Source: Ochotona curzoniae
Lineage: Eukaryota > Chordata > Mammalia > Lagomorpha > Ochotonidae
Assembly (NCBI RefSeq): GCF_017591425.1
Contig: NW_024465777.1
Location: forward strand, 3,968,001 to 4,032,000
Reading direction: 5' to 3'
Length of the DNA: 64,000 nucleotides
Below the pieces are notes generated by a model, which saw nothing but the letters and a program-made list of their open reading frames with translations, searched no databases and was not told where the DNA came from. Made by a program: the position numbers and the translations under genes. Of this stretch, positions 1-11,800 are shown in pieces; within the stretch, counting starts at the first letter, position 1, and the number at the start of each line of letters is the position of its first letter.

Positions 1-32
1 TTCTCTGTGACTCTGCCTTTCAGATAAAAAGT
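1..32 (+). mobile_element. Tail end of a C-repeat SINE (cut by window edge)
   Basis: Begins inside the 3' tail (gtgactctgcctttcagat then A-rich), in the older-subfamily form. Confidence 0.6.
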
Positions 33-53
33 ATGTAGATAGATTATTTTTTT

Positions 54-374
54 TAAAGATTTATTTTATTTTATTTTTTTATTGGAAAGGCGGATATACA
101 GAGAGGAGAGACAGAGAGGAAGATCTTCCGTCCGATGATTCACTCCCCAAGTGAGTGCAACGGGCCGATACTATGCCGATCCGAAGCCAGGAGCCTCTTC
201 CGGGTCTCCCACGCGGGTGCAGGGTCCCAAAGCTATGGGCCGTCCTCGCTGCTTTCCCGGGCCACAGGCAGGGAGCTGGAAGGGAAGCGGGGCTGCCGGG
301 ATAGAACCGGCGCCCATATGGGATCCCGGGGGTGCAAGGCGAGGACCTTAACCACTGCGCCACCGCGCCGGGCC
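54..374 (-). mobile_element. Young C-repeat SINE, full length
   Basis: Reads from the A/T tail (taaagattta) to the head (gccaccgcgccgggccc) on the plus strand, hence minus oriented. Box B-like ggttctatccc and box A regions are visible. Very CpG-rich, a sign of youth. Confidence 0.9.
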
Positions 375-714
375 CATAACTCAGTCTTAAAAGGAAGAAC
401 CCGAAGCCTTCTGTTTGCTCCAGCATTGTCCAAGAAGCTCCAGACCCTGTGGATCCTGCTGACTTCACCTTTGTGATGTGCAGAATCACACACGGCCTTA
501 CAGGAACATGGCCAGGATTAAATGCATAGTGCAGCACCTGACACAGAGCAATGCTATGTGAGAACACCTTGTGGCAAAACCAGAACATGGCCCTTTGTAC
601 TACTAACAGTGACATGTCTCTGTCCAGTGCTTTGCACGTGATCAGGGGTTGTAACATCTCACACCGTACCTGCTTCTCAGAAAATTCTGCCTGGAGTGGG
701 CAAGGCAGACCACA

Positions 715-850
715 GTGACCCCACTTTCCAGGAAAAGAAACAAAAGTTCAAGAGGGTTCCCTGGCTCTGGATCAAATGGCAGAAAGAAAAAACTGAGTGT
801 CAGAGCCGGGAATCAAACCCGGGTGTGACTCCATGAAGAGCGCTCATTAT
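715..850 (+). mobile_element. MIR fragment
   Basis: The segment cagagccgggaatcaaaccc matches the MIR core around its tRNA-like part. Confidence 0.55.
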
Positions 851-1944
851 CAATGCACGCGGCAAGCGGAGCGTCCAGGAGCCATCTGGCTTAGCAGCCT
901 GAGGGGGCCTGTCTTTCTGAACAGCTTCTTTTTTTAGAGGCAGCAAGATGGGGAAAGTAGGCTGGCACACTGCTTTCGCTTGCTGCCAATGTCGGTCCAA
1001 TCTTGTGCTCAGTGCTGCCCTCTTTCTCCTGGCCATACTGGGCTCCTCTGCCATGCATTTCTGGAGCTGGCTGCCCAGTGCTTGGCTCTGCCCTGGCGCC
1101 ACAGCTAAGCAAACATGGGAGACATCGTAGGGCTGGGTGAACACCAGCTGCCCTCAAGCCTGGCTGGGGAACTAGAAGTCGGTGGGGGTAAGGGGAGGCA
1201 GCGGGCAGGCATCCTTGCTCCCTGTGTCAATCAGCTGGAGGCTGCTCGGTCTGTCCAACAGATGGACTCTGCTCCTGGAAGACTGTAACACAGACCCCGT
1301 AACACTACACTTGGCCCCGGCTGTACATCCCCTCCCTCCCCGAGGTGGGGGGCAGGAGGTCAGGGATCAGACATTAGCTGCATCTCAAGGAGGCCTCCAC
1401 GGAAGAGCTCTGGCTAGACCAGCTGCTTGCGATGTTGGGGAACACGGAGGGGGCTGGGCAGGCTTGACAAGCAGAAGAGGTGGAGGTACTGGCTGGGGAC
1501 ATGAGTGGGACAGTGCGGAATGGTGCACTCTGGTGCTCTCAAGAACAGTGACTATAAGAGCCCATGGCGACTGGGCCGTTCATGTGAAGACGTGCGAAGC
1601 CTTTGCAGCTTCGCTGCAGTATTCAGCAACCGGCATGCTACAAATGAAACAAACAAACAAAAACACTGAAAGCCATGGGAGCTGACACATCAGTGACTCT
1701 GAATTACTGGTGACTCTGAAGGGCACGTTTACGACTACTGAATCACCTTTGCCAGCCCATTTCTCACCAGCATGGAGGAAGTTCATGCGGGTGCTAGAGA
1801 TAGCAACAAGGAGCTCTAGACATTTTTGTTTCAACCTATCATGAAGTTACACTTCCTACAGCCTGACAGTTTAAAGAGACAGAGGAAAGGGAAAAATCAT
1901 GTATGTATGTTCAGCATACAGCCCGATGAGCAAGACCTCAGATG

Positions 1945-2225
1945 TTTATCTGAAAGGCAGAGACAGAAGATAAGATCTTCCATGTGTTGATTCACTCCCC
2001 AAATGGCCGCAACAGCCAGGACTGGGCCAAGCCAAAGACAGGAACTGAAACATCCTCCACATCTCCCACTGCGGGTGGCAGGGGCTCAAGTACCTGGGTC
2101 ACCTTCTGCTACTTTCCCAGGCACAATTAAAAGGGAGCTGGATAAAAAAATGGAGCAACTGGAATTTGAACCGGTGCTCACATGGGTTAGGTTGCAGCCT
2201 AACCCACTGTGCCACAAAGCCGGCC
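1945..2225 (-). mobile_element. Older C-repeat SINE
   Basis: Diverged copy ending gtgccacaaagccggcc; lacks the long poly(T) of young copies. Confidence 0.8.
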
Positions 2226-4189
2226 ATAAGAATTTAGGTTTGAAAGTCCACGTATCAGCTTTGCCAGATTCTTGCAGATAACGAGTGTGATGAATTCACT
2301 TGTCTAACTTCTGTCTCTCCAGAAGAAAAACAGTGAATGACGCCTGACCTTGCAGGGGAGTGGGAGAAGCCACCGGAGGGACAGGCACACAGAGCACACA
2401 ACGCAGTCCTGCAGCCCCAGCACAGGCCGGGAAGCACTGGCCACTCCCACCTTCCCCCTCCTCCTGCCAGGAAGCTATGGCTAGGGGCACGTGTCCTCTG
2501 CACCTGGCTGTGAGGGACAGGAGGTGACCTCCCCGATGGCAAGTTGTCCCAAGGATGGCCCCTCTTGTCCGTCTGTCACTTTATGGAACCAACTGGTACC
2601 TCCGGAGGACGAGCGGGCAGCTGCTGTCTCCTAGGTCAAGACATGCAGCTGGCAGCTTATTTGGCAGTCCCAGACCCTGGCAGTTTTCTCACAGAAGGGC
2701 AGGATGCACTGTGCCAAGAAGGCTAGGGAGTGTGCTGGGGACGAAGTAAGGACCCAGGCAGCCTCAGCCCGACATGTGCAGGAAGTGGAAGGAACGAGAA
2801 AGCTCTCAGACACCTGTGCCCAGAGGCCCGTCAGCAGCCCACCACGAGGCTCCACAGGCACAGTCCTGCAGCAGGATGGGGGCGGGAAAATGCAAATAAA
2901 ACTGAGAATGTCTTTTTAGAAAAGATTCCCCAGAATGCAACTTACCAGCATATGTCAGCTGGCATCAGGGTGGCTTTGCTTGCCTAAAGGCCATCTGTCA
3001 GGTGTCCCTCCATTCCCCGGAAGCCAACCACAAACTAGAACAAGGGGCACAGGCTGTGTGATGGACCTCCCCACGCTGCTTCTGAGCAGTCGCAGGAAGG
3101 ATTTCCAAGCCCAGGAGAGCCCCCTGAGGCCTCTGGCAGTAGCCACCTCATGTTCTTTTAAACAACACAACTGGTTTCTGAGTCCATCACACCTCAGAAG
3201 TCACAGATGTGCAGGGACCAGAGGGTGCGGCCAGGGCTGGCACATCCGATGTAGAGAAGAGAGATTGTGGCTGCAGCCTGGCCACGGGCACACGTCATAA
3301 ATGGCTGAGCAACCGGAAGAGCTAGAGGGACAGCTGCTGGGGTCCACACAGTGCAGGTGCAAACAGCTGTGCGCATCTTCACAAACCAGAAACAGTTCGT
3401 CTGGTCATTCTCTTGGGACAGCACAGGATGTCAGCCATGGCCATGGGTTTTGTCTTGGCCCATGAAACACGAATGGCAGCAACAACTGTGCCTGCTGGGC
3501 AGGTGCTGTAGGGCTGGGAGTTCAAGTTGGCCCCATGATGGTGCCCAGCATCGCCTCTGGAATTGCAGCTCCACCAGTCCCTGGCCCCAAGTGAAAGTGA
3601 AAATGACTCCAAGCATGGCAGCTGCTGACCCGCAAACAGCGTGGGTGAGAAATGACCTTCTGTTGCTCTGAGATCAATCCATTATCACCCTATGATTCCA
3701 GCCACCCTGACCACACTAGTTGGCTTCTTATTACTTTACAGTGTCTGAGAGGAGGTTCCCAGAGAGAGAGAGAGAGATGGCTCATCCTGGCTCACAGCGG
3801 GGATTATAGGATCAGGTGGTCCCATGGCGCTGCGTGAGGCAAAGGCTGGTTACAGCGAGTAAGGACACAGGACCAGGATGCCAAGACCACAGCAGGGCAC
3901 AGCTTGAACTCAAACCATCAAAACCTCCAACCAGATCCACCCTCCAAGGGCATGTCCCTCCAAGGGCATGTCCCCCAGGACCAAAGACCTCCCCCTCAGA
4001 TGTAATCATTAAATCAAGACAGCTTAATCAATCCTGGAGACATGAGCGTTCCAGCCACTGTATGCTCAACCTATAACCCTGACTGACTCATTCTAGGCTG
4101 AATGAGTCCAGTTTGTGTGGAACAAGTTGTGCACGTGTGCACGGGGAGGGATCTTTCTGGTGCACTACCATGTAGAAGCATCAATATCA

Positions 4190-4473
4190 TAAGCTAAGCT
4201 TCTGTCTCTGGTGCCAGCCTCCCATACGGGCACCAGTTTGAATCCTGGCTGCCACACTTCCCATCCAGCTCCCTGCTTGTGGCCTGGGAAAGCAGTGGAG
4301 GATGACCCAAGTCCTTGGGACCCTGCACCCACATGGGAGACCTGGAGGCAGCTCCGGGCTCTCAGCTTCGGATAGGCTCAGACCTGGCTGTTTGGGGAAC
4401 AGATGGAAGATTTCTCTCCATCTGTATGTCTCTCCTTCTCTCTAAATCTTTCAAATTAAATAAATCTTTAACC
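4190..4473 (+). mobile_element. C-repeat SINE, head diverged
   Basis: Body (ccatccagctccctgcttgt) and tail (aaataaatctttaacc) are clear; the first ~20 bp are hard to place. Confidence 0.8.
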
Positions 4474-5049
4474 AAAGAGAGAATTTTCTAAAGAAATTAA
4501 TTTTTATCCAAATAGGATTCTGACCTGCTCTGTCCAATGCAATTAGATCAAGGAATTGCCCAGACGGGAACCCACATATGAGAGCGGAAGCACACGTCTA
4601 GGCTGTTCCCTTCCCCTGATGAGGTTCTGGGGCTCCTGTTAGGGGCTCACCAATTCCTCCTGCATTATTTCTGGGGTTACAGCAGAGGCTGGTTCTCACG
4701 CTGCCGCTGTTGCTGCCAGCACCGGCGGAACCAGCATAAGGTGGCATCCACACAGGCCGGCCTGGGGCTGGCTCTAGGACTGGAGGGAATCCAGGCCAAC
4801 ATGAGGGCCCACAGACCTTTCTGCCTTTCTGGGAAGGTGAAAGAAGAAAGAGAACAACCTCAGAATAAGGGTTCCCTGCAGGAGTCTGTGGAACAGCTGT
4901 TGTTTGAATTCACCCTGGGCTGACAAGTCCTCGTCCCTGGTCAGGAAACAGTTAAGCTGGGCTATCACAACTCCAAGAGAATGAGAGAAATCTTCTGCTT
5001 GGAAAGGAGGAGCTGTGCCTTAAAATAACCTGTGGCCGAGGCATCTGCT

Positions 5050-5205
5050 CAACCCTCCTAAATACTCCTAATGCAGACGCTCATTTTAGAAACGCAGCAA
5101 CTGAGACTGGCAAGAGAACAGGATTTGCTCCCATTTACCCAGTTAGCAGGGCTGGAGCCAGGCCCCGAGCCTGTCCTGTGAGCTCATTGCTGCCACTGCC
5201 CTGCT
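5050..5205 (+). mobile_element. MIR fragment
   Basis: cattttagaaacgcagcaac and tagcagggctggagccaggc follow the MIR order. Confidence 0.5.
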
Positions 5206-5280
5206 TGCGTGGAGACACAGGCCCTTCCTAGGTCCACAGCCTCAATGGATGCGCTCGTCAGCTTAAAAGAACCTGCTGCT

Positions 5281-5592
5281 GGGCCCAGTGTGGTGGCCTA
5301 GTAGCTAAAGTCCTCACCTTGCACTTGCCAGGATCCCATATGGGTGCCTGTTTTAGTCCCGTTTTCCATCCAGCTCCCTGTGGCCTGGGACAGCGGTTGA
5401 GGATGGCCCAAAGCCTTAGGATACTGCACCCATGTGGGAGTCCCAGAAGAGGTTCCTGGCTCCTGGCTTCAGATCGGCACAGCTCTGGCTGTTGCGGTCA
5501 CTTGAGGAGTGAATCAGCAGAAGAAAGATCTTTCTCTTTCTCCTCCTCTCTGTATATCTGACTTTCCAATCAAAATGAATAAATCTTTAAAA
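5281..5592 (+). mobile_element. Young C-repeat SINE, full length
   Basis: Head gggcccagtgtggtggccta, tail aataaatctttaaaac. Flanked by imperfect 16-bp target duplications at 5,265-5,280 and 5,599-5,614 (two mismatches). Confidence 0.9.
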
Positions 5593-5885
5593 CAAAACAA
5601 AAGGACCTGGTGCTGAGAGGTTGGAGATCTCGTCCAAGCTGGCCAGTGGCCCTGAATGTGGCCTTGTGGTGTAGAGACGCACACACGTTCCCCTTTGGCA
5701 TGCGCCTTTTGCAGGATGCCCTCCCGGGCTGGAGGGGCAGTTCCTGGCCGACCTTCGTGCACCACTCGGAGTCAGGTTCTGGGACAATTTCCTTTCCTCC
5801 TGAGGTTTTTCCCCCCCTCAGGGACCCAGGTAGGAACAAAGATGGACAGAAGGAGCGAGCACTTCCAGATGGCTCCCCATTTTGC

Positions 5886-5891
5886 TTTATT
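5886..5891 (-). terminator. PAFAH2 polyadenylation signal AATAAA
   Basis: TTTATT on the plus strand reads AATAAA on the gene strand, about 980 nt after the stop codon. Confidence 0.6.
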
Positions 5892-6313
5892 GCAGATTGA
5901 ACAGAGATTATTCCAGCATTTCATTAGCATTAACATTGTTCTCATCATACATGGGACAGGATGACAGTGAGGTCTGTATCTAGACTTGAATTTGGGGTGA
6001 GGATCTCAGAGCCAGGAGGCCAGATGACCCAAGCGTCCACACTCTCATCATGCTGGCAGCTCACGACCTTGGAACTGAGAGGTGACGCTCAGGGGTTCCT
6101 GCACCTCTCCCGGCATGTCCTCCACGGTCCAGACTAGCCACACTTCCCCCTTCTTGTGGCAAGGCATTTGCAAGTACTTGTTTAACCCTGATCATAACAC
6201 CCCCACCTCAAACCACTTGTGTACACAATCTAAGGCTTCTGGAGCTTCCGAGGTAGCCCTGTGTGGGGAGAGCCTGCTGTGGCCCCCTCCTTCCCCACCC
6301 TTGGGTTCACGGG

Positions 6314-6431
6314 GTGAGACTCAGGATTGACAAGGCATTCTGCCCCGCAAGGAGCAAGATCTGCGCATGATCAGAAAAACCTGGTGATGAAGCAGACCTT
6401 AGAAAGTGTCCTCAAGCGCTCATCTTTCACC
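6314..6431. repeat. Duplicated block, copy 1 (PAFAH2 3' UTR)
   Basis: gactcaggattgacaagg, atgatcagaaaaacctggtg and tcctcaagcgctcatc recur in order at 8,096-8,200. Confidence 0.65.
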
Positions 6432-6868
6432 AAGTGGCCCAGGAGGGAGCTGGCTGAGGGTGGGCAAGAGAGGGCGCCAGGCGGGGCTGAGGGCCCCTCC
6501 CTCTGGCTTTGGCACTTCTACTGCAGAAACTGCCCTGGTTGGAGCGAAGGGAGCAGGTGCACCGGGCCTAACCTTCTCATTCAGCCTCACGGCACTCAGC
6601 TTCTCTCCCACCCCTTCAGGGCTCAGGCCCCCGGGAAGGCAGGTTTGCCAAGCATTCAGTGATTCAAGTCCCGGGTGAGTGTAAGATCGACAAGTCCAAG
6701 ATCAAAGCATCCCACTAGCCAATCAGCGGTGTGATTACATCCCCTCCATCTGAGAAAAAAGGGGCATGCCGACCACTTCCTGAGGGAGGTGACTGGTGCC
6801 CCAGGGCAGCCCCTTACCCTGCAGTGCAACCACAGCTCACGTGACCTGTGACAGATGGTCAGCTGCGC

Positions 6869-6963
6869 CTACAGGCTGGACAGGTGGTGGGGGGCGCCGG
6901 GAGTGAGCCAGGGCCCGACGCCTTCGATGAGACTGTCCCATTGGTCATAGTCCTCTTTTAGGT
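6869..6963 (-). CDS. PAFAH2: PAFAH2 coding exon 10 (C terminus)
   Basis: Encodes [15 protein letters not shown] through [11 protein letters not shown] and the stop at 6,869. Acceptor TTCAG before 6,963. The HLSSL terminus is the same as I recall in human PAFAH2. Confidence 0.95.
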
Positions 6964-8867
6964 CTGAAGGGGAGAAAATCAGGAAGGTCAGGTGACAGGT
7001 TAACGGTTGAGTCACAGAGTGGTTATTGTGGGTTTTGTGGGTCATCCCTAAGGCGAGGAGCACCCTGGACACCACAAGGACCAGAAACAGTCCTCGTGAT
7101 GGCGGAAGCATTGATGCCCACAACTGACCCCACGCCTGTACAGATCCCTTACTCAATTCGTGACAACTCAATACTGAAACGAACAGAGAAAGATTCCGGC
7201 TAGGGACTGTGCAGGATGTCTCTCACGCATGGCGTCATTGTCACCCCAACTCTATGCACCAAGCCCATGTTCGTTGTATTCTATAGCAGAGGAAACTGAA
7301 GCTCAGGCAAGCCACATGACTTGCCCAGGGTCATCACAGTTGGGACATGAGCGAGAAAGAACTTGACCCTGGAGCAGGAAGGCAGAGCAGACACACAGCC
7401 TCCTCCAGGGCTAAGTACCCCAGGCGAGGTAAATCCGGCACACTCTTGGCGCAAGGCTTCAGGTGCCATAGCACAGTGGCATCAGCAGGTAGCATGGGCC
7501 CCGGGGAGGTGGGGCCTGCTCACATGGTAAGAATGGTCGAGGGGGACTGAGCCCTGGGGCCCAAGGATGTGGGCTGAGGGTGGGGAGCCCTCTCCATCAT
7601 CTCAGGAGCCCAGGTTGTTTGCCAAGAATTTGGCATGAAATGGGTCCTGGACACGTAGGTGCTGCACGTTCACGCCATCAAAAACGCCTGAGCGGGCTCA
7701 CGATGCACCACACTCCGCTCGGTGCCAAAAATATGTGTAAGGAAAAAAAAAAAAAAGACAGAAACCTCTGCCTTCCTAGAACTGATGATCTAACAAAGAT
7801 TCACAGGAAATGACACAGGATGCCAAAAGGGGACAAGATGGGAAAACACATCCCCAGGGGGGACGTGGCAGTGGCGGCTGGGAGAGTACAATGCCTTATA
7901 AAGGGTGGCCTCGCTGACAGCATTTTAGCAGAAAGCTGAAGGAGGAGGGAGTGAGGAATACTGCAGGCAGAGGGTACTGCAGTGCAAAGGGCCCGTGGCA
8001 GGTATGAGCTGGGACACTGGGAGCCCTGGTGCAGACGGCAAAGTTGACTAAGGCAGCCGGGAGGGTGGTGGGGAGCTGGAGGGTCATGGCACAGGGTGTG
8101 ACTCAGGCCTGACAAGGAGCGCATGCGAAGAGCAAGACCTGAGCACGATCAGAAAATTCTGGTGATGGTCCAAGCATCCTCAAGGGCTCATCCTCCACCA
8201 CCCCACACAGGCCTGGTAGTGACGGGAGAGCCTAGCCCTGGACTCAGCACGGCCAGGCTCACTGTGGAGACAATGGCAGTTCTGACAGAGTGTTTGGGGG
8301 CACAAACCCGCTATAGGCAATAAGAGAACAGTGAGGGGTGAATTAAAAAATGCTTCAAAGCAGTTCTGCTGCTGCCACCTGGACCAGGGTAAGGGGCGGG
8401 CAGGGTTGGGTGCTTGCAGAGCCAGGAGAGAAACAGCAGCATGGAAGGAGCCAGCAGAAAGAGGAGAATGGGAGACCTGGAGTGAAGGGGAAGAGGCAGT
8501 TATGATGCCTGCATCCCAGCACCTCTGCTTCCGGTCCAGTTTCCTGCTAACCTACCCTGGGAGGCAGCAGGGAAGGCTCAGGGCCTGGGTTCCTGTCACA
8601 TGGGGGAGGTGGATGGAGTTCCTGGCATCCAGCATCTGGCTTGGGTGTGGCCAAGCCCTGACTATTGCAGGCATTTGGAGAGTGAACTAGAAGATGGAAG
8701 ACTTCTCTCTCTTCCTCTCAAAGGCAAAAAGGTAAATGGTCGACCACCCCCAGGAGCCGGCAGAATGCACCTGAGTGTGGGAAACGGGGCTGCCTGAGAG
8801 CCAAGCCTGAGCAGGGGATTTACAAGAGAGTACAAGCTGCTGCATGTAAGTGGGAAGCTGCGGTGTC

Positions 8868-8899
<32 letters not shown>

Positions 8900-11800
8900 G
8901 AAAGGCAGAGTTAGAGAAATTTTCCCATCCACTATTTCACTTCCCTAGTGGTCAGGGCCAAGCCAGTCTGAAGTCAGGAGCCCAGAACTCCAGCTGGGTC
9001 TCCCACACGTGCAGGGACCTAGGCACTTGAACCATCCTTTGCAACCTTCCCAGGCACATCAGTAGGGTGCTGGATCAGAAGCAGAGAATCTGGGACTCAA
9101 ACTGGCACTCATATGGGATGCCAGAGTCACAGGCAGCCTAACCCACTTGACCATAACTCTCTCCTTAGGCAGTCTTGAGGGAGTGAGCACCTTCTGTGTG
9201 CTCCATGAAGTGGGAGGCAGAGCTGAACAGCTGAGGGGAGAGGCGTCAGGAGCCACAGGAGGGAGGAAAGATGAGAAGTCATCTTTTGAGCCAGCGGGAA
9301 GGGGAGGAGGTGGCGGTGGGAGCTGTATGAGGTCCCTGGGGAGGAGGCGCTGGTCCTCTCACCATGGCACCCAGATGTGCTGCTATCTGGGGTCGAAGAA
9401 ACTTCTGGGAGTGAGAGGCTCAGTCAGGTCACCTGCAGCTGGTGACTGCAGCCTTCTTGTCTTTGTATGATGCTGGCCCGAGAGCTGCGGCTTCTTTCAG
9501 GCTCGGTCCTACCTCCCATCACCAGCATTATTCAGACCCTACCACCTGAGCTCTCTGATTGTCACCCCGGCGATCCCATCCATCCCTGCAATGCATGATT
9601 GCACCAAACACAGGTCCAGTTAACACTCTCTGGCCTGTGGTTTTTAAAGTAATATTTACATAGAAAATGAGAGGCAGAAATAGAGGAAAGGGGGGGGGAT
9701 GGAGGGAAGGGAGAGAGGGGTCCTTTTTGCTGGTTCACTTCCCAGGTGCCTGCAACAGTCAGGGCTGGGCCAATCTGAAGCCAGGAGCCTGGTCCTCCAT
9801 CCAGATCACCCACGTGGCTGGTAGGGACCGAGCATTTGAGACATCGCCTGTTGCCTTCCCAGGATGCATTAGCAGGCAGCTGGATGGCAGGCGGAACAGC
9901 CAGGATTTGAACTGGTGTTCTGAGATCTGGGAGTCCAAAGCGGTGGCTGGACGTGCTGCGCCACAACGCCCACCCAGGTGTGTGATTTCTGACATCAGTG
10001 GTGACCTTCCAATGGCTTCTTTGCAGCACTTCTATAAATTTAGCCCAAAAACCCAACGATCTCCCCCACCATTCACACACAGTGTTGATGGGTTCGGATT
10101 AGCACAGAGGAGGTGGAGTGGAGAGATGCATGTTCCCATGTACAGTGAGAAGACCAAGGCTCACAGAGGCCAACATCACGGCACAATGAGAAAGAGCGGA
10201 GTTCTCTATGCCTCCAGTCGAGCATCTGTGCTGTATCCCTGTACCTGTCTCCTTTATGTGGGCTTTGCCTATGCCATCAAATGTCTTAGTTCCAAGATAT
10301 GTCCCTACAGCCCACTGTGCTGTGGGGGAATCTGAGGAACCCCACACCCCTCAAACAGGTTGGCTGCCCCTGGGACCCTGGTTCTTTCCTTACCAAGGTG
10401 CTTCTGCAGGAAGGCCAGCATGGCCCGTACCATGGTCTCCTGGGCCTCGTAGGGATCCAGGCTCCCACGGGTATGACTGGATAGGTATTTGACAAGCAAA
10501 TTGCCAGTCACAAAAGCAAAGTCGGTCTGACTGTGATGAACAGAACCGCTAGAAGAAAAGAAAAACAAGTGGTAGGGACACAAATTTGCTAGGCACCTGC
10601 TGGGTACCAGGGGCTCCTGCAATAGCGCACACATCGATCGTTACACTTGATTCTCACTGCAACTTTGCAAGGGAGGCATCTTCCCCTGTAACAGAACCTG
10701 AACAAGCAGTTACCGGCAGTCATGCATTGGGGAAGGGCTGGGTTAGAACCAGGCGAGCAGGCTTCCAGGTGGGCTCCGCCCCTGGGGCACACAGCCTCCT
10801 TGCACAGGGCAGAGGCTGAGTCAGCTGCAGTGGGAATAGGGGCCAGAGGGTGAGGGGGCAAAGTCTCTGGGCTCCTGTCATTCCTCTGTCACAATAATCT
10901 CTTACCCAGTGGCCATTCTCAGGTGACTTCCCCATAGCCACACGACCCCTGAGCTCTTTCCTCAGAAATGCTCCATGGAATATGCGGGGGTGCTCCTGCT
11001 TTCGTACGTGGGAACGTTTCTCTGCTAAGGGCCACAGAGACTTTTAGAACATCATTTGAGGCCACACAAAATGATCAACTTCAAGATCATGCCCTGCCTG
11101 TGGTTGCTCCACAGCCCCGGCCTGGATATTTCCCACCCCTTTAGATTGCATTTCGAAAAGTGGGTTCTGGATTAGAACGGAAGACCTCTAACATGACATA
11201 CATCTAATTCCCAGGTAAAACCCAGCCTGAATTCACTAGTCAATTCAGCAAAGGAGGAAAAAAAATCTAAACATGAAGGTATTTGCCTGATATCATGCAG
11301 GAAAACTGATTTTTAACACTTGCATCATTCAAGGGCCCAGAGGAAGGCTGTAGAATAATGAATGCACAGCTGAGTCTGGTGTCCAGGACTCAGCAGAAGC
11401 AATGCGTCGCTGCCAGCAGGGGGCACTCTTCTGTGCGCTGCTTTCCCAAGTCTACTATACCCTTGCTCTTCAGAAAAGCCTCCCTAAAATTGCCAAAAGC
11501 GGTCAGAGAACTCTGGAACCCACCCAGCCCCAGCCCCTTTCCTCTGCTTTTCCAGAAAACACCAGGTAAATCCTACAGAAGTCACTGCGGGTGGAGCTTA
11601 GTAGGCAGGAAGGACAGACGACGTTCTAACGGAATTAAGACTGTACACTCAGGAAGTATTTAGGCATTCTATCAATGGGCAGAAAATTTTGGGCAATTGA
11701 GAAGAAACAAAGGGTGTCGCGGCCGAGTGGGAAGCGGAGGGCACCCCGGGACCATAACCTCGGGGCTACTCACAGGACGGTGATGATCCTGGACTGCCCA

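Larger units (their letters stand above)
1..5869. other. Intergenic DNA downstream of PAFAH2
   Basis: No exon-like sequence recognised. Repeats are listed separately; 860-1,940 and 2,230-4,190 are unique DNA with only short simple runs such as AG repeats near 3,760. Confidence 0.6.
5870..6868 (-). other. PAFAH2: PAFAH2 3' untranslated region (inferred)
   Basis: From the stop codon down to about 15-20 nt past the only canonical AATAAA seen on this strand below the stop. The exact cleavage site is inferred. Contains a block near 6,314-6,431 that recurs in the preceding intron. Confidence 0.6.

Noticed and set aside
9667..10335. 222-codon plus-strand open frame
   Set aside because: Mostly the translation of a reversed SINE, continuing antisense into intron DNA.
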